Source: Cryptosporangium sp044454545
GTDB lineage: Bacteria; Actinomycetota; Actinomycetes; Mycobacteriales; Cryptosporangiaceae
Direction of reading: 5' to 3'
Assembly: GCF_044454545.1 (NCBI RefSeq)
Contig: NZ_JBITDV010000017.1
Coordinates: 62,001 to 126,000, forward strand
DNA: 64,000 nucleotides
Positions 1-7,856 of the stretch are shown piece after piece. A program made the position numbers and the translations under genes. The notes under the pieces are model-generated. The model worked only from the letters and a program-made list of their open reading frames with translations, ran no database searches and was not told the origin of the DNA. Positions within the stretch are counted from its first letter, which is position 1. Each line of letters opens with the position of its first letter.

Positions 1-544
1 GGTCGATCTCGTACTGCAGGAGGGCGAGGGCATCATCCTTGGTGAGCCGGCGCCGCTCGTGGAGACGCCGGATCTCTAGATCGGACAGGACGATCTTCGT
101 GGTATCTGACCGCCCGTAGTACCGGCCGTCGACCATGTGCGGGGCGTCCGGGCTGGCTGGTATCTCCACGAGCAGGTAACCGCGGGCCGGGTCAGCGGCC
201 GAGCCGATCTCTCGGACGCTCACTGGCAGGGGCGGGTCGATCAGCGTGCTGCGGGCGATCTGGTCCACTTTCTCCGCCAGGCCCTTAAGCGGCTGTGGGG
301 CCAGCATCATCGTTCTGTTGGTTTTGTCCTCCTCAATCCCGATGGCGAGGGTGCCGCCGTCAACGGCGAAGGAAGCGAGGTCGCGCGCCAGCTCCTTATT
401 GCTGCCCTTGCCAGGGGACAGCTCGCGCTTGGCATCGAAGTAATGAGATTCGGTCAGGAGGCCGTCGTGGATGGCCTGCTTTAGGTCTTCCTCGGTCCGG
501 GGTAGCCAACGCGAGGTCAGCGCGGACAGGCGAATCGGCTGCAC
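1..544 (-). CDS. Partial AlbA_2 (Schlafen-type) domain protein, C-terminus outside window
   Basis: An open frame of about 181 codons runs off the left edge. The best start is GTG at 544, giving an N-terminus VQPIRLSALTSRWLPRTEED. The translation contains SHYFDAKRELSPGKGSNKEL, then LARDLASFAVDGGTLAIGIE, a central GYLLVEIPASPDAPHMVDGR and YYGRSDTTKIVLSDLEIRRL. This is the layout of the AlbA_2 (divergent AAA-4, Schlafen-related) domain: an E/D-x-K-R-E-like stretch, a glycine-rich strand, and the YYxRxGxxT-like end. Such proteins are nucleic-acid-associated regulators or defence components in bacteria; the exact role here is unknown. The remaining C-terminal part cannot be seen. The start is uncertain because the frame stays open upstream. 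Confidence 0.7.
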   Translation of the reverse strand, partial: MQPIRLSALTSRWLPRTEEDLKQAIHDGLLTESHYFDAKRELSPGKGSNKELARDLASFAVDGGTLAIGIEEDKTNRTMMLAPQPLKGLAEKVDQIARSTLIDPPLPVSVREIGSAADPARGYLLVEIPASPDAPHMVDGRYYGRSDTTKIVLSDLEIRRLHERRRLTKDDALALLQYEID

Positions 545-1102
545 GGCGTCACTGTGCCGGACGAGCGAACGCGACGCGAGTTGCTGATGCCAGACCAGCC
601 GAAGTTGTAATGGGGAGCATGACCGCTCGCTCATTTCTGCGGCGCTACGAGGCGAGACGATCAGGTCGTCCCGTGAGGTGCAACCGGCGTCCGCCTACGT
701 GTCCGCTCGGCAGAGCGGCCGGCGAGCAGGACGAGGCAAGCAGCCTGGTCCGCTGACGAATCGACCTTCGGTGCATCGAAGCAAGATGTCTGAGGCGCGA
801 CTGGGGCAGTAGAGGCGGGAGCGGTTGCAGTAGCCACCTTTCGCTGGGTCGATAGCGCTGCACGCGGCTGTCCGGATGGTCGAGGTGTTTGGTGCGCGCG
901 GCCCATAGGCACGACCGCCCTCGACATTTGCGCAGGACAGCCTGGATATTGACGCGGCGCTCGTCCGTATGTCAATTGGGTCACACGCGTTGTGCGCTGG
1001 CAGCATCCGCGGCGAGCCAGCGGATCGAATTCGGGCGCGACCACGGGCTCACGATCCCATCTGTGTGCGCCGCGATGACTGCTGCGCCGGAAAAGAAATT
1101 AG
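545..1102. other. Intergenic region, no convincing gene
   Basis: About 560 bases lie between the divergent AlbA_2-type gene and the GH19 hydrolase gene. Several short frames are open on both strands, but none has a good ribosome binding site or a recognisable product. The region presumably holds the divergent promoters. No convincing -35/-10 pair, repeat or hairpin was recognised. Confidence 0.5.
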
Positions 1103-2581
1103 ATGACAATGCCATCTTCAACGACGCGTCGCGCCGGCGCGCATCGCCGTCCACATTACTCACTCCCTTCGGCGCTGCTCGGTGCGCTGGCTCTGCTTGC
1201 GGTATTCGCTTTATGGGTCTCAACCACTGGATCGTCGCAGGCGGCGGAGGACGCTCCAGGCAGCAACGGCGCTCCCGTGGCGATCGCATCAACGCCGGCC
1301 GGTGACGGCTATTGGCTGGCAGCGGCAGACGGCGGAATCTTCTCGTTCGGCGCCGCGCGCTTCCACGGTTCGATGGGCGGGGCCCGGCTTGCCGCGCCGG
1401 CGGTCGGGCTCGCGGCGACCCCGGGAGATGGCTATTGGCTGGCTGCAGCCGACGGCGGTGTGTTCGCCTACGGCGACGCCGAGTTCTACGGAGCAGCCAC
1501 CGGGGTAGGGCTGGCTGCGCCGGTGGTGGGGATCGCGGCGACGCCCTCCGGCCGCGGGTACTGGTTGGTCGCGGCCGATGGCGGAGTGTTCGCCTACGGC
1601 GACGCCCAGTTCCACGGCTCGATGGCGGGTCAGCCTTTGAATGCTGCGGTCGTCGGGATCGCCGCTACGCCGTCGGGCAGCGGCTACCTGCTAGTGGGGG
1701 CCGACGGCGGCGTATTCGCCTTTGGCGACGCTGCTTTTGAGGGTTCGGCCACCGATCTGGGCCTGGCGCCGGTGGTGGGGATCGCGGCGGCGCCGACCGG
1801 GGGCGGGTACTGGCTGGTGGCTTCCGACGGCGGGGTGTTCGCGTTCGGGGATGCGCAGTTTCACGGCTCGATGGGCGGCAGCTCACTGTCGCGGCCGATG
1901 GTTGGGATCGCCAGTACGCGTGAGGGTTACCGGACGCTCGCCCTCGACGGCGGCGTCTTCGCCTTCGGTGATGCGGGGTATGCGGGGCGAGTCATCTACT
2001 CCGGTCCGGACCCGCGGCCCGCGCCGGTGGATCCCGCCGTCACCGCTGACCTGCTCAGCACGGTGTTCGGTGCCCGATCGGCGGTAGTCAGCGAGGGCCT
2101 GCCGTCTTTGAACGCTGCGATGCAGCAGGCCGAGATCACCAGCCCGCCACGTATCGCGGCGTTCCTTGCGACGCTGCGTACCGAGAGCGGATTCCGATAC
2201 AACGCGCTGGAGGGCGGCTGTACCGCCACCACTCGTACCTACTACCCGTACTGCGGCCGCGGCTACATCCAGCTGACCCACCGTGCTAACTACGATGCTG
2301 CGGGCTGGCGGTTCGGCCGCGACTTCGCCGGTCATCCCGACGACGCCCGTAGCCTTGCCTTTAGCGCGTCGATCGCGACTTGGTACTGGACTGAGACCCA
2401 CGACCTGAACCGGCTCGCCGACAGCTTGGACATGAACGCGGTCACCCGGGCGGTCAACGGTGCTGCGGCGCCCCCCGCCACCCTCCGGGCGCGTTGCGCC
2501 GACTTCAAGAAGGTCCTGGACTACTACTACTACTACTACTACCGCGATAACTCCGTGTCCGAGCAGGCCGACTGTGGCTGA
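1103..2581 (+). CDS. Secreted GH19-type cell-wall hydrolase with six GYW..DGGVF repeats
   Basis: This 492-residue protein starts with a basic stretch and a hydrophobic segment (about 21-45), consistent with a signal peptide or anchor. Residues about 60-300 hold six copies of a unit of about 40 residues with the core GYWLxAxDGGVFAFGDAxFxGS, as in actinobacterial surface proteins and probably a beta-propeller-like fold. The C-terminal part (about 310-480) resembles GH19 chitinase-like endolysins: FLATLRTESGFRYNALEGG carries the likely catalytic Glu, followed by CGRGYIQLTHRANYDAA. It would act outside the membrane on peptidoglycan. By position next to the transfer genes it could fill the VirB1 role of opening the wall for the conjugation channel (inference). 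The C-terminus holds seven consecutive Tyr. Start ATG 1103; ATG 1109 is an alternative. Confidence 0.8.
   Translation: MTMPSSTTRRAGAHRRPHYSLPSALLGALALLAVFALWVSTTGSSQAAEDAPGSNGAPVAIASTPAGDGYWLAAADGGIFSFGAARFHGSMGGARLAAPAVGLAATPGDGYWLAAADGGVFAYGDAEFYGAATGVGLAAPVVGIAATPSGRGYWLVAADGGVFAYGDAQFHGSMAGQPLNAAVVGIAATPSGSGYLLVGADGGVFAFGDAAFEGSATDLGLAPVVGIAAAPTGGGYWLVASDGGVFAFGDAQFHGSMGGSSLSRPMVGIASTREGYRTLALDGGVFAFGDAGYAGRVIYSGPDPRPAPVDPAVTADLLSTVFGARSAVVSEGLPSLNAAMQQAEITSPPRIAAFLATLRTESGFRYNALEGGCTATTRTYYPYCGRGYIQLTHRANYDAAGWRFGRDFAGHPDDARSLAFSASIATWYWTETHDLNRLADSLDMNAVTRAVNGAAAPPATLRARCADFKKVLDYYYYYYYRDNSVSEQADCG
2522..2542 (+). repeat. Trinucleotide repeat (TAC)7 inside the hydrolase gene
   Basis: Seven perfect TAC units encode seven Tyr in a row near the C-terminus of the GH19-type protein, preceded by Asp and followed by Arg-Asp. 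Because the unit is three bases, length changes would alter the tyrosine count without changing the frame. Confidence 0.9.
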
Positions 2582-3491
2582 GGACGCGGCCACCCCCGAG
2601 GACCCGACCACCGGTAATCCGGGTGGCGACGATTCGAGCATCGGCAAAACGGGGCCAGCTGCAGAGAGTTCCGCTCGGACGGAGGCCGGTGGTGCGCACC
2701 GGGCGCCCGCTCCGCGTAAGCGGCGCTCTCGCATCCGCGACGCGGCAACGCTTGGCCTCATCCTGACCGTGGTGGGCACCCTGATTGCGATGGCGGCGCT
2801 CGCTCGGGACTACTTCGACCTGACCGCCCCCACCAGACGCGGCCCCGGAGGCGTGGCGCACTCTCCCGCCGAGTCGGTCACTCCGTCCACCAGCACCGGG
2901 CCGACCATCGATCCCGCACCTTCCAGGTCAGTCCCCACCGGGGCTGATCGTCGGACGCGTCCGACGTCACCATCCTCTGCGTCGGGTGCCGAGATCCCAC
3001 CGACCGACCCGGAGCGGGTCGCAGTGCGCACGTCCTACAACCTCGGCGCGGGCGAGGGTGCGGTCGACCGGGTGCTGCGCGCTGGAGGCAGCATCAGCCA
3101 GGACTTCATCGCAGCGACGCCCACCGTTACCTGGGGCGGTGTGATCGCCGGCTGCAACCCTCAGCTCAGCGGCGGATGCGGTGCCGACGGCAGCAGCTTC
3201 GGCACCCTGACACTGGAGATACTCGACGGCGGCCAGACGCTGGGCGCCGCAGTCGTGGATACCTCGAACAATCGCACCTCCGAAGGCCGTTTTGACCATG
3301 AGGTGCAGGTCACTCCTGGCGGCCGCTACACGCTGCGCGTGACCAACACCGCGGGGAAGCCGATCGGGTTCTACGTCAATCGGCCGCCCACCGGCGACGA
3401 CCTGCTCACGACAATCAGCAACGCCTTCCATCCCGTCGACAACGGGCCCAGCGAACTGGACCTGTGCGCGCTCGTTGACAACCGTCCGTGA
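2574..3491 (+). CDS. Membrane-anchored protein of unknown function (single TM, extracellular domain)
   Basis: I chose the GTG at 2574, which overlaps the end of the upstream hydrolase gene by 8 bases and removes an artefactual poly-Thr stretch read from the TAC repeat. The 305-residue product has an acidic, Pro/Ala-rich cytoplasmic N-terminus, a basic patch (PAPRKRRSRIRDAA), one transmembrane helix (TLGLILTVVGTLIAMAALA, about residues 60-80), a Thr/Ser/Pro-rich linker, and a C-terminal domain of about 150 residues with two Cys (GCNPQLSGGCGADG) and beta-rich sequence. I do not recognise the family. The tight overlap suggests translational coupling and a shared role with the wall hydrolase at the cell surface, possibly in the mating apparatus (inference). 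Confidence 0.65.
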   Translation: MAEDAATPEDPTTGNPGGDDSSIGKTGPAAESSARTEAGGAHRAPAPRKRRSRIRDAATLGLILTVVGTLIAMAALARDYFDLTAPTRRGPGGVAHSPAESVTPSTSTGPTIDPAPSRSVPTGADRRTRPTSPSSASGAEIPPTDPERVAVRTSYNLGAGEGAVDRVLRAGGSISQDFIAATPTVTWGGVIAGCNPQLSGGCGADGSSFGTLTLEILDGGQTLGAAVVDTSNNRTSEGRFDHEVQVTPGGRYTLRVTNTAGKPIGFYVNRPPTGDDLLTTISNAFHPVDNGPSELDLCALVDNRP

Positions 3492-3561
3492 ACTGACCGT
3501 CCGTGGAGGAAACGGGAAGTCCGAACCGATGCGCTCCGTGCGGCGGTTACCTCACACGTCG

Positions 3562-5943
3562 CTACCGTCGCATTGGGGGCCCTGTTGAGGGTGAAGTATC
3601 TGCTCGGCGAGCTGTTCGGGATGGTGTGACTCCCGGTCGGAATTCTGCGCCCGTCTCCCTTGCAGGATCAGGGGGATCGGCCGGCCGGGGTCGGATGACG
3701 AGCGCGGCCGAGTCGGCCGGGTAGTCGGGGGAGTCGATGTAATCAGCGGCTCGTCGCCCGACAGGCGACTCTGCAGGCCCTCGGTCGGGTGTTAGGTGTG
3801 TGCGTAGCCGAACGCTCGCCGGCGAAGCGGCGAGCGTTCGGTCGGTAACAACGATGGCTTCCGGTGTCTGGCTGAGCACCACTGCTCGCGTCGAGCCGTG
3901 CCGAATTCCGGAAGCGGGCCGGGCGCTGGCGGGGTCCGGCTCAGGTGAAGGGCCGGTCGCGCCGGTGCGGGCTCCGTGGTCAATGGCGTCAGCCGGCAGC
4001 TGGTAGATCGGCCGCAGTCTTGCGTCAGAAATGCCCTGCTGGAACTGGTGCTCGCGGCTGGCATCGCCCAAAAAGCGAGTAGCCAGTCCGGCGGCGGTGT
4101 CGCCCGGCTCTGTGCGGTAGGTGAAGCCGCCGACGTCATCGCTGGGGTCGCTGAGTGAGAGCAGCGATCCCTGTATGAGGGCGTGTGAATGGTTGTCGCC
4201 GGCGGATGCCACCGTGAATTTGCCAGAGCCGGGTGCGGGGTGTGGTCCGTCGAACGTGGTGACGACGGTGAGAGCGGCGTCCGCGCGGCTCGGTTCCTTG
4301 GTATCCAGGAGCGCTTCTCGTGCGATCGATACTGCTTGCTCGGCGCCAACCAGGACGGCGGCGCGGACGGCGACTTCCGCCAGGTAGCGCGCCGCGCGCC
4401 GCGCGCGAGGAGTGGCGGTTGTCGCAGTAGCAACGACCCACGCGGTATGACCCGTGTCAGGGTTGTGCTGAACGCGGATTGCCGAGGGCCCGGTGGCGGG
4501 TGCGCGATGCGCATAGTCGTGTCCGGTGGTCCTCAGGTCGGGCGTTGCGGCGGCTGACTTCCGTGTCTCCTGGCGGTCGGGTGTCGAATTGCCGAACCCG
4601 GCATTGTTCGGAAGCCACTGACGCCAGGCCTCCGGCACAGTGCCAACGGCATGGAGATCCACGGTGACGGTTCTGCCGTTCGAATATCTGATCGCCTGGC
4701 GACGCCGGTCTCGGTTTGCCGAGCTTCCATATTTGACGAGGTAGAGCACGCCATCGATGCGAACGAGTTCGGGGCGGCTGGCGTATCGGCTATACCAATT
4801 CCACTCGCTGCAGCCACAGGCGCCACCTGGGCACTCAGCGGCGTGTTGCGGCGGCTCGCGAGGGTTGGCGGCCGCGTTCGCAGCACTGCTCTCGGTGGAG
4901 TCCTTCGGCTCGTCGGGCGGGAACATCGTCTGGACCACACGGACCGGGTTGATGCCTGCCCTCCGTGCGAGATCCAGGGTCAGGCGCTCAACGTGGGTGT
5001 GGTCCCGAGGCACATGGTCAGCGACGTCTCGGAGGAAGGCGGCGCCAGCGCGCATCGCCATGACTCGGCCTTCGATCTCGTCGAGCCGGTGGCCCGCGAT
5101 CCGGTTCTCAAACGGAAGGTCGATGAGCGGCCGGCGCGTCGCCACGAGCTGTTCGACGGCACGCCGTGGTCCTACGGCAGCGACGAGCGATGCGGGATCG
5201 TGCTTCGGCGGCAGGACTACGGCGTCAACCGGGCCGACCCAGCCGCGGACCAATTCGTACGCCTGAGCTGCTGCCTTCTGACCACTTGCATCACCGTCGA
5301 ACGCCAGCAGGAGGGGCGTCTTGGCGGGGACTGCGCGGGTAAGTGTCGCGAGGTGGGCACTAGTGAGCGCGGTGCCGCATGGGGCGACGACAAGCCACGG
5401 TTCGGGGAGCCGGGCGACCGCCATCACGTCCGACGGTCCCTCGACGACTAGTACGGCGCGTGGTTCGGCATAGCGATGAAGCTGCTCAGCTAGGCCATAC
5501 AGGATCTGCGACTTCGTGTACAGCAGGGTATTTCTCGTGTTCATCCACTTCGGATTGGCAGCATCCACCTTCGAGTCGTCAGGAACCCGCCCGAGAAAGC
5601 TGACGACGTAACCGTCGGCGTCGCGCACCGGGAAGACAACGCGACCGCGGAAGAGGTCGACCAGGCCGCCGCGGCGACCGCGAAAGGCCAGGCCGGCGTC
5701 AAGGACGTCTTCCTCACCGAACCCATGTCGAAGGAGGTGCGCGTAGAGCGCGTTACGCGCTTCCAGGGCGTACCCGACACGCCACGGAGCCTCGCGAGCG
5801 ACGCTCACTGGAATTGCTCGGCTCGATAGGTATCGGCGGGCGGGTGCTGCCTCGCGCTGGGTGAGACGTGCAACGTAGAAGTCGGTTGCGATGGCGAAGG
5901 CCGCTCGCATCCGTGCCAGTGGATCGGCTCCCGGGGCGCTCAC
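3562..5943 (-). CDS. TOPRIM-domain primase, DnaG-like without zinc finger
   Basis: 793 residues. The N-terminal third matches the DnaG core: a helical segment with RRYLSSRAIP, then LFRGRVVFPVRDADGYVVSF (about 98-117), then a TOPRIM domain with VVEGPSDVMAVA (Glu168) and LAFDGDASGQ (Asp216, Asp218). The usual zinc-binding N-terminus is missing. The C-terminal half (about 350-793) is low-complexity and unrecognised, with a short Cys motif (CPGGACGC). Its ATG overlaps the stop of the coupling-protein gene by 4 bases, so it is the last gene of the transfer operon. A primase here would start the complementary strand after single-stranded transfer or support element replication (family knowledge). 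A strong inverted repeat lies inside its 3' part at 3809-3840. Confidence 0.8.
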   Translation of the reverse strand: MSAPGADPLARMRAAFAIATDFYVARLTQREAAPARRYLSSRAIPVSVAREAPWRVGYALEARNALYAHLLRHGFGEEDVLDAGLAFRGRRGGLVDLFRGRVVFPVRDADGYVVSFLGRVPDDSKVDAANPKWMNTRNTLLYTKSQILYGLAEQLHRYAEPRAVLVVEGPSDVMAVARLPEPWLVVAPCGTALTSAHLATLTRAVPAKTPLLLAFDGDASGQKAAAQAYELVRGWVGPVDAVVLPPKHDPASLVAAVGPRRAVEQLVATRRPLIDLPFENRIAGHRLDEIEGRVMAMRAGAAFLRDVADHVPRDHTHVERLTLDLARRAGINPVRVVQTMFPPDEPKDSTESSAANAAANPREPPQHAAECPGGACGCSEWNWYSRYASRPELVRIDGVLYLVKYGSSANRDRRRQAIRYSNGRTVTVDLHAVGTVPEAWRQWLPNNAGFGNSTPDRQETRKSAAATPDLRTTGHDYAHRAPATGPSAIRVQHNPDTGHTAWVVATATTATPRARRAARYLAEVAVRAAVLVGAEQAVSIAREALLDTKEPSRADAALTVVTTFDGPHPAPGSGKFTVASAGDNHSHALIQGSLLSLSDPSDDVGGFTYRTEPGDTAAGLATRFLGDASREHQFQQGISDARLRPIYQLPADAIDHGARTGATGPSPEPDPASARPASGIRHGSTRAVVLSQTPEAIVVTDRTLAASPASVRLRTHLTPDRGPAESPVGRRAADYIDSPDYPADSAALVIRPRPADPPDPARETGAEFRPGVTPSRTARRADTSPSTGPPMRR
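3809..3840. repeat. Perfect 13-bp inverted repeat inside the primase gene
   Basis: CGAACGCTCGCCG (3809-3821), a 6-base loop, then CGGCGAGCGTTCG (3828-3840). The arms are perfect. It lies within the coding part near the 3' end of the primase gene, so it is either a constrained coding coincidence or a structural site (attenuator, origin or transfer-origin hairpin). Confidence 0.7.
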
Positions 5944-7856
5944 GGGCGTAGGCCAGGTCGCTGGTCCAGGTACTCCCGTAGGTAGCGCGCGACCTTGGCT
6001 GCGTCGCTGATTTGCCCCTGCCCGCTGTCGCCGGGGAGCACCGAGTACGGGCCGTCCGGCGCGATGGTCCCCGCCTCGGTGATCGAGCGCACCGATGCTG
6101 CGGTGGCGGCGGCGAGCTCAGCCGCCCGCGGACCGCGATACCAGGGCAGGAGCCGAACCAATGCGGGCCGGCATCCAACCGCGAGCAGGATTGCCCAGCC
6201 GCGCTCGATGCGCCGTACGTCTTCCGGCCCCAACACCCGTTGGCGCCGGGTCGAGACCTGGCGGGTCGAGGTTCCGTACGGGTCGCGGGAGAACGACGCG
6301 GTGGCGACGTCGTGCTCTCCGATGAGTGCCGAGATCTCGGAGGTGAATCTCGGGTCATCGATGCCGGCGCCGATGAGTTTGATGGTGCTGGCCGCCCAGA
6401 GAGTCGCCATGCCACGGTCGCCCCAGACCCCCGTTCCCTGGGCGTAGTTCTGGAGGATGGTGACGAGGTCGATTCCGCGACCGCCGTAGTGCGAGTAGAG
6501 CTGCGGCAAGTCAGCGATAGGGCAGATGTTCGCGGCCTCGTCGAGCACCGCGACCAAGGGAGGGTCGAGGCGCCCACCGCAGGTCTCGGCGGTACGAACA
6601 CCGCGACGCAGGACCTGGTCAGTGAGTCCGGCTACCAGCGGCGCCGAGGAACCAGCGCCGTCCTTGCTCAGCAAGAAGAGGGTGTCGGTGCTCGTCGGGA
6701 ACTCACCCGGGTCGAATCGTCGCAGCTCGGCGGCAGATGTAGGCGTGACCCAGGCCATCACGACCGGATCCTGCAGGCAGCGAGCTGCGGTCCGTGCGGT
6801 CTCCCAGATGCCGTCCCGGGTCTCGACGGCGCCTTCCTGCCGGCCGCGCAGCGATCGCGCGGTCTGGGTCCAGCCGCGGCGCCGCAGAGCGCGGATGGGT
6901 TCTTCGGCGCTGGGGTCACTCAGCCAGTTCTGGACGTCCTCGAGTGAGCCGGATCCGGCAGCGGCGAGGAACAGTGCAGTGAGGAGATCCTCGGCCGCGG
7001 CGAGCCAGAAGTCGCTATTGCGGCTGCCCCGGATGGGTTGGACGAAATGCGCGGCGAGACGTGATGCGTCCTCCACCGAGGCGAGCCCAGCGAGCGGATC
7101 CCACCACCAGGTCTGGGACTGCCTGGTGATTCCTTGCGGATCGAACAGCCAGACGTTGCCGCGGCGAGCGCGCGCAGCCTGGGTCGTGGCCCAGAGATCG
7201 GCGCGGTTGGATGTCGCCAGAACTGCGCCTGGCGCGTCGAGCACCATCGGGACGGCAAGAGACGTGGTCTTGCCGGACCGGGGACCCATCAGGGCGAGAA
7301 CTCCGTCCTCCCAAGACGCGCGCAGGATCGGTCCGTCGGTGGCTCCACCTAGCAACTGGGTATGGCGGAGTCGGCCGAGAGCCAGTCCGGTGGCCTCCGG
7401 CGTAAGTTGCTGTCTCGTCAGCTCGCCGAGTGTTGGACGTAGGCGGATTGCGCGCGCTGCTGCGCCGGCTGCCGCGAGCTCAGCGACATCTGGAGGGCGC
7501 GCCAGCGACGGCAGCGGGTCGTCGGCCGACCGACGGTGGCGCTGCCACCATGATCCGGCGACGAAGATTGGAGCGGCAGCCCCACCGATCAACATCGCGG
7601 ATATGACCCCGACGCCGAGAGGCGGTAGCCCGGGATAGGCCGAGCTCCAGTCGCCGGACAGCAGGAGCTGAGCGAACTCGGTTCCAAACCCTGGCCCGGG
7701 GGGAGCGCCGATCAGGACGCCGACGGTGCGGCCGGCTACCCATGCCAGCCAAGCCATGGCGATTGCTGCCCAAACGACCCCGAGCAGCAGGGACGGACCC
7801 AGCAGAGCGGCGCCTCCACCCCGAGGAGAGATCGGCACTGGTGGCGGGCCGTTCAC
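5940..7856 (-). CDS. VirD4/TraG-like type IV coupling protein
   Basis: 638 residues. Two N-terminal transmembrane segments (about 17-48 and 82-103) precede a cytoplasmic ATPase. Walker A is GPRSGKTT (191-198) and Walker B is LVAVLDEAANICP (about 430). Other family marks are DPQGITRQSQTWWWDPLAG and a TILQNYAQG stretch. Coupling proteins bring the relaxase-DNA complex to the type IV secretion channel at the inner membrane. The ATG overlaps the stop of the VirB4-like gene by 4 bases, and its own stop overlaps the primase start by 4 bases, so the three are co-translated. Length and domain order fit actinobacterial VirD4-type proteins. Confidence 0.9.
   Translation of the reverse strand: MNGPPPVPISPRGGGAALLGPSLLLGVVWAAIAMAWLAWVAGRTVGVLIGAPPGPGFGTEFAQLLLSGDWSSAYPGLPPLGVGVISAMLIGGAAAPIFVAGSWWQRHRRSADDPLPSLARPPDVAELAAAGAAARAIRLRPTLGELTRQQLTPEATGLALGRLRHTQLLGGATDGPILRASWEDGVLALMGPRSGKTTSLAVPMVLDAPGAVLATSNRADLWATTQAARARRGNVWLFDPQGITRQSQTWWWDPLAGLASVEDASRLAAHFVQPIRGSRNSDFWLAAAEDLLTALFLAAAGSGSLEDVQNWLSDPSAEEPIRALRRRGWTQTARSLRGRQEGAVETRDGIWETARTAARCLQDPVVMAWVTPTSAAELRRFDPGEFPTSTDTLFLLSKDGAGSSAPLVAGLTDQVLRRGVRTAETCGGRLDPPLVAVLDEAANICPIADLPQLYSHYGGRGIDLVTILQNYAQGTGVWGDRGMATLWAASTIKLIGAGIDDPRFTSEISALIGEHDVATASFSRDPYGTSTRQVSTRRQRVLGPEDVRRIERGWAILLAVGCRPALVRLLPWYRGPRAAELAAATAASVRSITEAGTIAPDGPYSVLPGDSGQGQISDAAKVARYLREYLDQRPGLRP

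Noticed and set aside
620..756. Short + strand frame after GGGGAGC
   Set aside because: 45 codons, no recognisable product; start signal alone is not enough.
2460..2573. N-terminal extension of the TM protein gene with poly-Thr
   Set aside because: Read from the TAC repeat of the overlapping gene; the GTG at 2574 fits better.
1883..2779. 298-codon minus-strand frame opposite the GH19 gene
   Set aside because: Antisense to a protein with clear repeats and GH19 motifs; contains a poly-Val run read from the TAC repeat.
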